The notes below the pieces were generated by a model, which was not told where the DNA came from, did not search any database, and saw nothing but the letters and a program-made list of their open reading frames with translations. Of a stretch of DNA of 64,000 bases, positions 50,401 to 62,400 are shown piece by piece (the stretch's first letter is position 1; each line of letters begins with the position of its first letter). The stretch comes from Rotaria socialis (Eukaryota > Rotifera > Eurotatoria > Philodinida > Philodinidae). A program made the translations under genes and the position numbers. Location: the NCBI GenBank assembly GCA_905331475.1, contig CAJNYU010003040.1, forward strand, positions 84,819-148,818, read 5' to 3'.

Positions 50401-53400
50401 CACACTGAATTCCACTACACAGTACCATGCGCCAAGTCTCATCACGAAACAGTGATTGCCTCACTGAAGACCGCTTGCAAAGAAGCAGCATTCATCGGTA
50501 CAATTACACAAGAAAATCAACCTCATGATGATGATTCTAGTTCCGCAAGGTGGTCGAGTGGAGCAAGGGAAGATGGTAAGTTTTTATTTCCGCAGCTTAT
50601 GGAGTTTGTTGTTGTGGCGTTGAGAAAGGTCTGTTAGTTTGTTATTGGTGTGTTGTGCGAGTTGATTTACTGGTTGTGAATTCATTACGGAGTTGATAGG
50701 TTGCATAATAGGTCAGACCTGGGAGCATATGCAATTTATTTATGGTTTCTCAAGTTAGATTTGATGCATATGACAGTGGTGCTTTCGGTATGAAAAGCCG
50801 AAAAGGACGAGTCGCCGAAGGTGTGCTGTGACAATTTGTACGCATTTTACTGTTCTTTTTTCTCTCTCCCAGTATATGGCGAAATGTGTTGTTGTTATTT
50901 GGACCTGGAAGGTCTCTCATAGACTATACTATTTATGAGTAAATTGTGCTTGGAAAATTAGCTCGAAACCTTTTTCCTGTTCGAGATATTTCCATGCCAT
51001 TTGTCACTGATATTTTACGAATGATTAGGAGACTTTGTTTTTGGATTGAAATATTTGGAGAAGGAATAATTTTTTCAGCTGAAGCTGTCAGCACAATCCA
51101 GTTATAAGTAGATCTGTGTCTGAGCGAAGTTCCAGTTCCGAATATCCTCATTCAATGTTTTGGTATACACGGGGTTTAGAGGAAAATTTGCAGTAAAATA
51201 CTTATAATGTCGGACAAGACACCTATGTACATTCATCCATTTTTGCGGTTCTTCATACCTGAGTAGTGTCTGCGAAATGCGTGAAATCCTACCCGAAAAG
51301 CGATGTATCAGTTAGATGTTTTCCCATGTTAGTTTCGAGGTGTTTAATTCCCAAGGTTTCTTTGTGCTGTTGCCACGATGTGGATTGGGTAGGTAGGGGT
51401 TGCCGGTGAGGAAAGGGTGTTTTATGTTAGGAGTAGTGACTCGACGTTTGCATTTTGTAATATTGTTCTTTAATCGGATGATTTTGTTTGACCCGATGGA
51501 ATTATCACAGATGGGCAAATCATCAATAGAAAGTGAACGAGGAGGCCAAAATTGAATTGGTTGCTTGAAAAAAGTGTGTTTTGGTAGCAGTTTTAAGAGG
51601 GGTAATGATTTATTCACTTTGGATTGTGGTTAGCGAGGCAACTCATTTTTATCTCGCTTCAAAATCGTAAGGTAACGCATTTATGTTTAGTTTACAAGTA
51701 AAGTAATGTATAGTGAGTCTGTTTTAGTCAAGAAGTAAAGTAGTTTAATTAAAGATGCAATATCCTGGTGGAAATTTGCAAAATATATTGAAATCAAGTT
51801 AACAGAAAACAAGATTTTTCGTGTATTGATTGTAAAGTTAGCTCGATTTTCGTTTGCTGTTGTGTATATTGAAATACTGCAGAAAAGCTTGCAATAGTTT
51901 GAATCTTTGTAGGCGAATGAAGCTGAGATCAGGTAGCTGCAATAATTTGAACTGTAACTATTTTACTTTACGAGTTAAAGTAAAGTGTAGTAAATCTGCT
52001 TCACTTGTTAAAGTAAGTACAAAGTTCCGCCCATAAGTGTGTGTCCGCAAGTTTTATGAATATCTTGTCGAGTTCACGGATGATTTTGTTTAAAGAGTAA
52101 GTCATATGCTTATAGAAGGATTTAGTCAGTTTCTTTGTGTGTTTCGTTTCTCTGGGTCTCAGTCGCGGAAACGAAAGAAAGAAAAGAATACCCTTACCTT
52201 TCAGGAAGAGTGCAAAATAGGATATTATTCGACTACAGTTTCGAAGATACGATTCGTTTCGTAGAGTTATTAGCAGCTATAGTGTAGGACAAAAGGTTTA
52301 CATGACTCAGAGTTTTTACGCTTTATCACAAATTTTTCATGTGCTTTCTGACTATCAGCATACTAGCCACAATATATTTTTGTCTTTTAACAATGTTTTC
52401 AGTGTTATAGGAGTCGATATTGAGTCGTTTCTCAATAGCGGTAACAAACAATTACTGGTGTTTGCCGTTACAGATAGTAAATAGCAAGTAATCTCGTATC
52501 CCCTCCTATTATAAAAGACTACGCAATGGACGATGCCGTGATTGCAGGTACTAGGTGTAAGGTAGGCTTTCATGAGAGATTTTTCACTTCAGCTATTCTA
52601 AATTGATTTAGCGAAGGTTAGGAACATTTTTTGGTTTGATATGTGTAACTTGAATAGAGGTGCATTTAATTTTTTCTTCAGATAGATATGCATATCGTTG
52701 ATGCTCAATTGATACGTGTACTCGAGAACGATTTTAAGGAAAATAACTGAATGAATTTCAAGTGAGATTATGTTATAATTATGAGTGTTTTACTCGAGAA
52801 GTTGCATTTCTTAGTATTATTTGGTTTGGCACATCTCATTTTCAAAAATGAATGAAAAAAAGTCGATAATTTCTAGTATTGTCAGTACTGTAAGAAAGGT
52901 TGAATTTGAAGAAATTAATTAAAGTTCTCATATTTCTTATATGTTAGATACTCGCCTGTTTCGCGATTTAGTAAACGTGTTCCAGAGAACATTAACAGAC
53001 AGCAACGTTTTTCAACTGGCAAATATAAGTATCATTTGTATGGAACATGTGCTTCGGTGCCGTTGTCTTTTTTGAAAATATTGATATTTGTATGCAATGG
53101 ATTTACTTTCTTTACTGATCGTTTTTTTTTATTGCATCTTGCATATTATTATTTCTCTGAATGTAACCTGATATAAAAGATGCGTTTCGTAAAAACGATT
53201 CATCTCAATCATGTAGCTATGTTTTTGAGAACCAGTAGGCTGCTTGATTTGGTAGAGGTTATGAAATGTATTCACCAAACGTAAATGTAATTCTCTACTA
53301 ATAAGTTTTACGCTTTTCTATCCTGATTATCCGTAGGAGACAAATAATTAATATTTCAGAGTATCAGTCACTGTATTGTAGCTTACATGAATAGACTCGA

Positions 53401-56400
53401 CAATATTAGTCAGCTCTCTATTCGTGTGCTATCATGATGAGGCAAGTAAAACGTTCTTAATTGTAGATATAAATGCGAATAGTTATCCAATACCCCTCGT
53501 GGTGAATAACACCATAATTGTATGTAATGGGTTATTTTATTTCGGTATTCTTTGATAATAAACTTTCTTAAATCATTTATTTTGGTAATAAATATAATAG
53601 ATTTTATACTTCATAATCAATTATGTCTGAGATCAAACAAAGTCTATGCATTGATACGATGCAGGTAAATCCTAAAATGGTCAATTCTAAAGAGTGTTCT
53701 AACTCAGTGTGAGCTATCTCCGACGAAAGACCTTTCACACACACATCTCTTCCGGTAGTATAATTTTCTAAACAAAGCACCAATCAATAACAATCTGATT
53801 AGTTTCGGGAAGAAATCATTAGAATTCTTTTACTCGAGCGAAAGGAGTAGAGTTTCATTAGTCACCATGCAAGAAATGGATATAACATACTGAAAAGCTA
53901 TTGTATTGTGATGCATTGTATGTCATCATCACTCGATTTCAGTCGCATCAGTCACGTAACAGCTAATAAAATTCACTTCGGTTACCTAATTTTCGCAAAA
54001 ACTTCTTTTGATTTATGTATTACCAATTGTACAAAACAGAGGCAGATCTATACATTCCATCTATCTCGATTGCAATTCTATTAGTAAATTCATAAGAACA
54101 CGTCTAAGCAGATGTTATATTTTCATAAAAATACTTTTACGAAGATGAGTATCACTGATACTCTGAGAAAGCTCTCTTATTAGACTTTTTCTTTCGTAAA
54201 CTGCAACTAATACCTAAGGTAATATCCACAAAAGGGAAAAGCTTATTTCCTGTATTTCTGTATTGCTATGTGTTCATGCGTATAGTCACAGTCAGAATCA
54301 GAAAGAAGTATGAAAACAGAGCAAACAAATTTTCCATCCTTGACCGCCGTACAAAACATATTGATAAGTAACTTATGTGCATAATATTTCTCGGTTCGCC
54401 ATTTGTTTGACCGACATAACGTTTATAATAATCAGCAATTGATTTTATGAATAATTTTCCAGTACATGCTATAGATGGAATAGCGAAGAGATATGAGTGT
54501 AGTTACATCGATTTCCATACTCAATTTTACTTTATTATCTTTTATTCGAAGGTTCTTATGGAAGCAATGAATCTGGTGAACATGAATTAAAATTAAGTCA
54601 CTCTCCCAAACACTCTCATGAATCAAGGAAGCATTCACCTAGTACAATTACCAGAGCAACGACAGGAGCTGGACATGCAGTATCTCAAATGATTACCACA
54701 GTGAAAGATGCCTCATCTAGTAAGTGTCAGTGAGATTGTGATGAATCGATGTTACAGAAAGAATATTGCTGAGCAATGAAAGCTAATATTTCTGTAAAAT
54801 ATTAGCTAGTCGTTATTAAAACTTACTTGGCTTACTTTGAGCTCGAATGCGATACATAAGGGCTCATCTCACATTGCTATTGAATGTTTGTTACTTGGTT
54901 AAGTATTAATATGGCGATTCCATCTGAGGTATTATAAGCAAAGCAGCCATATTAGTATAACATTTCGTCTCGTGCCGAAATAGTTATGATATCGAAAACT
55001 GAAGTGGATGTGATATACTCTAATTACGGGGTGAAAGAATTCTGGCAGAGAAAGTTTGACTGAGTATGAGGATTAGTTAATACCTACTTAGAGGTTTTGA
55101 TTCACTATTAACTTTTTTTAATTGAATAAGCTGCTTGGACGGGAGCTAATCATCGCTATCGTGGAAATCAGAGACTGGACAAGTACAAGTACAGCAAGTA
55201 CAAGGGAAAATACTTGTTACTTACTAATTGTGCTTTGGGCTTTTACTCAAGTACAATTCCTTAAGTACATTTGTACTGAGTACCGGTACTTAAGTACAAA
55301 TGTACTTAAGTAGAATTACCAAGTACATTTGAAACATTTATATGATCATCGATAAATCAGTACTTGGTGCTTGTACTTAAGTAAATTTGTACTAAGTATC
55401 GGTACTTAAGTACATTCGAGAAGTGCAAGTAAATTTACTTGTACTTCTAAAGTATACTTTTTACTTACGATTTTTAAGTAAAAAGTACGAAAATACTGAG
55501 TAATTGTACTCAGTATCGAGTCTCTGGTGGAAATACATGAATGTAACAATATTATAATGCATATGAAGAGAATCTAGTATTTTAGGTTAATATGTGTTCA
55601 TAACAGTCAACATCTCTTTAGAATTTATGGATGATGCGTCATCTTTCTTCTTTCAAATATTAGGATACTCATAAATATATATTTTTTAGCGCAATTCGTA
55701 GGCGATTGGCTAGCTTTAAATCTAGAAAATAAGAAACATATTAGTATTGGACTTGAAGTATTAACAATAAAATCAAAACCTATAAGAATCTGCTACTTCT
55801 TAAAAAAACAAATTATAAATTTGAATTTAAAGTGGTCATCCCTATGAATACTACTTTGGTAAATGAGATAACCAGGGATTGATATGATGTAGTCACGTTA
55901 AAAACGAAAGGATACAAGAGACTCGTCTGCATATGATCAGTATACTAAAGTTTGGTTTAATTGAACAGCCTTTTGGATAAAATTATGTAGTCCTTTGTGA
56001 ATATTAAACATCTATATTTATTAGTAATAACCAAAATAACGATGTATTTAGAGAAAATGAGAATACTCATCGTAGATAGATGAAGCACTTCAATCTTTAT
56101 TCTTGCAACCCTTTGTTTCAGCTTACACTATCTGTCTTTAGTGTTTGTAGAATGCGTATTAGCTGCCCATATTACTAATCCTAAGCCGACACTCATAAAC
56201 AAAAAGTTAACAGCGACTATGTACACACTCTGAACATAATGTTTGTGTATTATTCAAGTATGCCTGAACCTGCGCTAAAAAAAACTTGCTCAGAACGTAT
56301 CAACAAGGTTTAAGTGTCTTCTACTGTTTACAATGCTATGCCTTCCGTTATGAAATTGAGAAATTGTTTTCATAATCTATTAAGAGAATCAATGTTTATC

Positions 56401-59400
56401 GTTTGAAATATTGAATACACCAGACAAAACTATTTACAGTGTTTGCAAAGATATAGAAAAGAAGAAAATGAAAAATTATGCAAAGTTATAAATGTATTGT
56501 GTAATTACAAAACACAGGAAAACCAAAAGATTTATGGTTCTAGCTGCTCACGATTTAAGCCCCTCCCCCCTCAGAAAAACCGATTTTTCGAAAAAAAAAA
56601 CGAAATTGAGTTTTTATCATAGGAAGATGCCCCGTGATCTCCTCTTTCAGAATATATATTGGTTTTTGAAAAACGGTTAAGTTTTGACAGAGTTATGGAA
56701 GAAATACTCTCACTCTACTGTCAAAATTTTCGATATTTTCGCATTTTTGACGACATTTTTCGTTTTTTTCCGTTTTCATCGATTCATAGGCTGCTAGTTT
56801 GAACAAAATACCCCTACATCAACCAAGACACGCCTAGTAACACTTAAGATCATGATTACATTATGTTTGCGCTCATATGACAGATTTAGTTTATATATAC
56901 TTTGCGAAAACCTACATATTTTTGAGAAAATCGAGTTCACTATATCTCTCAAGATGACTCATTAGTTTAACGTACAAGAAATGTCGTGAAGTTACTTTAT
57001 AGAAACCCTGTGTTGTCGAGGAATGCTAATAACAGATGAAAAACGAAAAGAGCTGAAACACAAAAATTACACGCGAAATAGTTCAATGAATGTTCGAAGA
57101 GTGAATACAATGGCCGGGTTTTGTGAACAGTTGTTGCCATCGATGTCTGATGGATATAAACATCTAATAAGTTGTTTGATTAATGGGGGTAGCTCGTAGA
57201 TTTCTTTCTTTTTTGTTTTTAATTTTTGTTGTCGAATACCGAAGATGAGTTGATTTAGCTTGTAATCAATTTTTTGTCACTGTTTTTGATCATGAGGTAA
57301 GTCGAGTGGATTTGGTTTAATTGTCAGTGCTAATTCTGATAATGGTAGATTGAGTAGATTTGCATTTGCTGTTATTGCTAATGATAATAATAACCTTGTT
57401 AAAGATTTTGTCGTGGTAAAAAAATGTTTTTAAGCAAAAATATTTATTACTTCAAGAACGTCCAAAAAATTCAATCAATATCCACTTTTCTAGGATTTAG
57501 AGTTTTCATAGGAACATTGGCAAATAAGAACTACACACTTAGTAGCCTCGTCTTTTTTTTACGGCGCTTGGGTTTTGCTTCATTTATATTGCTCGAATCG
57601 ATGTTATCTGAGCTGTCGGATTCATCTCCACTAGCATCTTCGCTACTTGTTGAAGTACTGCACTCCGCTTGAGCATCATTTGTATTCGTATGAATCACAG
57701 ATGAATACACTGAATTGTGAGGCTTCAGAATTTCGACTAGACCAGGTGATACTATCACATTTTCTTTATCAAATGCACGACATAATGCATTGTAGCAAAT
57801 ATTAAAATTATTCATCGTATCTGGAAATATTTTTATCAAATGTGTACTTTTGCAGTAGGTCCATTAGACAAAACTTCTAGGACTCCATGTAAAATTGAAA
57901 AGCCACGCTTTTGCCAAGTACCATCGCCACTAACAGTAATTTTACGTCCATTTGATTTCTTGCAAGCTTCTTCGACAGCATTTTTCATTGACCGAAGCTT
58001 GTATGATTCAAATGTTGGAAGTAAATAATCGAGGGTATCAGAAAAATGATCTTCATCAATGGGAAGTGGTACGTTCAATATAGCACAGAGCTTGACGAGG
58101 CCTTGATGACTAATACCGGCAAAATTCGCACCTAAATATTAGATAAAATTATCGATTACTAAATTTTTGAGGATAAACTTACCGATTACACTCCTAACAT
58201 TGATATCTCTTTTAGAAGTATTCAGACATTGTTTAGATATATTAATTTTAATCTCATGAGAGCAGCAACATGTAAACACCAATGAGCAATATAATCCTGT
58301 AATATAAATGTAATTATTCATTTTTGCTAGAGAGAAATTAGTAAAAATTGTACCTTCTCGCTTTGCAACAGACATATCACCATTCCATATTAACTTGCAC
58401 GAAGCACAGACTTTTTGTTTCATTAGTTGCAACAAAAATGAGTTGTGAATTATTTGATAATAATCCTGTGTATTATTATTATAATCTGTACCTTTTTGTT
58501 TAAGAAAATCTGTTAGTTTCTGACACGATGGATCAGTAAATGTACGTGTTTTATACGTGAATTTCTCATTGCTAGTTGACTGACTTTTATTAGAAATAAA
58601 ATAATTTTGTAGTTCACGTGTATTTTTTCTAGCAATGTTAATGATTTTTCGTGATTTGGAAGTATTTCGAGCCAGTCGGAGCTGTTTCTCTTTTTTTAAA
58701 GCCGAAGAACGTATCATTGAAGATTTAAGGTAATAAATCTAAAAATAAAGAATTCATAATGCTATGCCAACGAGAGAGTGTGAGATGTGCAGCATATAAC
58801 CCGATGTGTCTTGCTACTGAGTGTTATCGAGATAACTTCAATATTTTGTTAAATTTACCTCAAAACCGATGTGTATCCAATACATGTCTTACTCGAGAAA
58901 TAAAAGAGCAATAGCACTTGACGATAGTAGATGGCATTAGTTGACTTCATTTGTAGCACTCTCTATGAGGTATAGCACGATACGTTGGAAATATTCCATT
59001 TAAAATCAGTTTTTAAAGTTATACATGAAAAAAATAATTTCTAAAACTTGTTTAGTGTTTTTCTCAAAACATGGTTTTCAAACAGTAAAGCTGAAATAAC
59101 TCCTGCTTCGCTCAAGCTTCGCCAGATGTTTTTATTTTATTTTAAAGGTCTCAACGAGACTTAACTTTTCATCGAACGGATTTTTCATACTAGACTCCTG
59201 GGCTGAGAAACGTTCGATTTACTGCATTTTTTGTACCTAATTTTAGAGTCATACTGAATGAAATATTTATAAAAAATGAGTAGAAGCGAATCTCAAAATC
59301 CTGTTCGATGAAAAGTTGCATATGGAGGCTAGCTTTAATTTAAAATCGATCCGACCTCGATAGTTCTTATGGTTATGAAGTTATTTCGATTCTTGTGGAA

Positions 59401-62400
59401 CCTATAAAACAAGTCGTAAGTCTAGTTTAGTAAGATATGCAGGGCTGAAATTTTTACCACAAGGGTTTCTCACTATGACCAATCACTTCTGTAACTTTCA
59501 GCCCAAACGGATCGTTCTAAGTGGCAAATCGATTGTGAGGGGGGGGGGAGGGCTTAAATGAAAGGATCAAATCTTTGTGCCATTTTTGGCCATTTTTGTT
59601 TTCTCTATCTAATAGTGATACCAGATTTCGTGTAATATTCAGAAAAATTTATAGATTAGATGAAACATTTTAAGTTCTGTTCACATTATTCAACAAATCC
59701 TGTCAAATTCAATTCTCTTATTACAAGTAGATTCGATACATTCCTATGTTATGTCATTATTGGTAGGTAAAGTTGTTCTCGAAATTAAGTGAGCAAAATG
59801 CAAGCCTCTTCACACATGTCTATCGAGAGTTTTATTCCAAACAAGAGTTTTCCAGGATGATAATGATTAGTTGCAATCAGAGAAAGTTATCTTTGTAAAA
59901 TAAATGTAAATTTTATGTTACGCATCTACCCGGATTTTGGAATAGAATTTATTTTTTAAATGCCTAGAATGACAACAAAAGTAAATCTTTACTAAATCAA
60001 CTGTTTTTTACGACAAGAAAATCTTATGCAAACAAAAACACCTGCTTTTTTTGGTATTTTATATGCAAACATTATCTTTGAAGCATGCGAAGTATTTTTG
60101 TATCTAGATCAAAGATATCGCCATCAGACACCCTATTTTGCAGAGACCTGATACAGTCTAAGCAGTGCTGATTGAAGCAAAAATTAGAAAACTTATCTAA
60201 TTAAATAAATTGGCTAAATAACTTCTTTTGTTTTGTTTCGGGATAGTTTCCAAAAATGTAATTCGATGCACGATAGATGATGATTAATTCAAATAAAAGT
60301 AATCATTTTTTTCCCAGAAATTTCTATTCAAAGATTCTAAAGTTAAATTCTTTGTGAACTTTTGTACTACTATAAGAATGATAGATGCTTGAATGTAGTT
60401 ATTGAAGTCTTCAACAATTAAGCTGGATGACATTCGAGTTTTAGCAGCACATGAAATGCAGCGCAGAGTTCGAACCAATTTTCCGAAAAATTGAGAATCA
60501 TATCAACAATATGTAGGTCCCAGGTGAATGAATCTAACATTAGAAGTCAGTCAGAGCCTTGATATAGATTCTCGCAGATCCCTACAGGAATTCATCGAGA
60601 AATAAACATGAATTCGTACTGGATTGCTGTCGAATTGGATCGGATCCGATTATCGGAAGGATTCCTCTAGGGATAGACTTAACTGTTGATTGGCATTTTT
60701 GATGTAGTCGTAAGACTATCTCATATGTTACTTTCTGTCGTTGCCTTGGTATCTGAGAATTCTCAACAAAACGAGGTTAAACTGAAGTGTTTAGTACAAA
60801 TTGTATATCCTGCTGAAATAGACATAGTTAAATTCATCGCCGTGAAATAATTAGCGAAATTTAACGACTTATTGATGAGAATGAATTCAATTAAACATAA
60901 CTTTATCTTTTTGACATATTATTGGTAAGAAAACTTTATGTGTTTTTTGATGATCTGAAGAAAAGATGCTATCAATTATAGCTCGATACTTTTATCTCAG
61001 TTTATCAGTAGTACTTTTCTCGTTTGCGGTTGTTGCCATCATCGCTGCATTGAACATCTGAACTTCACTTGTGTGGGTTTAGAAAAACGTATAGAAACCA
61101 CGGGAAAAAATCGTAATCGACTATAGGAATACTGTGTTTATTTTAAAACAAATTTGTACGAACTTAGATGACGCTATTTATCATAGAGAGATAGTATCTT
61201 TCTTAAGTGGCTGGTGAAAACAAAAAAATTCCTGAAAGACTCACAATTCTAAAAGAGCTTTTTGTTTTATCCTAACGCACTGACTTCACTCATAAATGAC
61301 ACATGAAAGTTTGACATTTTATCAACGATTTTGCTGATTCTGACATTAAAAATATTTGATAATATAATTCCATGATATTATCAAATATTTTCTGATACGA
61401 ATGCATTCATGCGCGAATACTTTTCAAAAGTAAATACTCTGACTGCTGCAGAAATCCAAAGCAACAAGATTTGTGTACGATTTCCCCAACAATAGCATTC
61501 AAAATCGTTTAATTGAGCAGGAGTTCTCAAACAGGTCGTTTAGATTCATTGTATACTGGCCACCAAAACTTCTGATAAGACTGCTGAATCCATGTCCAGT
61601 TCAACATGAGAATACTTGCAAACAGCTCAGTTTTACATGAGTACCGCTTTCCATCTAACAGGTAGGCCATAGATAATTATACTGTCAGTATTTTCAGAAT
61701 TTCTCCTCATACTCGATCGAGCCGGTTCAACCCTCAAAATCTTCCACATTCAATTCTCTGCAAAATGGTGTATAAACTATAATAAGAAAATTTGAGACAC
61801 TAATTCAACAGAAAAAAAATATGATCGGTTTCAAAAACCTTAAAAACGTTACTTAACAAATGGTATTTCGTTAAGCGAACATTATATTTGATCAGTAAAA
61901 TAAATGAAATGATCAGTAAAAAAGAATATGGATGATCAGTACTAAAATGATCAGTAATTAATCTTAAAGTGGTCAGTTTATTATATATAATTACCAGTAA
62001 AAAAGATAAAATTGATCAGTAAAACATAGAAATTCGGGTGTCGGTGTGATTGCTCTGTTCACCTACACTACTCCTACACCATTTTCTGGAATTCTTTGAT
62101 TTCCATTTATTCCATCATTTCCTTCCAGAACCACTTTGTCTGATATATCACTTTCATATTGAACAACTTGTACGACTTCCATCTGTTTTACTCGTTGATA
62201 CTAAGCTGAATGTGAAAGAAAGAAGCTAAGAGTACATTTACATATGCCGTACTTATCAGCTGTACGATATATAGACCAAAAGAACACTCATGAAAAAAAG
62301 TAAATCTCCTTATAACACTTTTCAATTTTTATATTAATCCTTTAATCTAATTTACCGATTTTTTAACATACCAAGAAATCGTAGTATATTAATAGCTGAC

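Noticed and set aside
51312-51617. 101-codon minus-strand frame
   Set aside because: No motif, no signal peptide, inside a giant intron; short frames of this size arise by chance and no splice partners were found.
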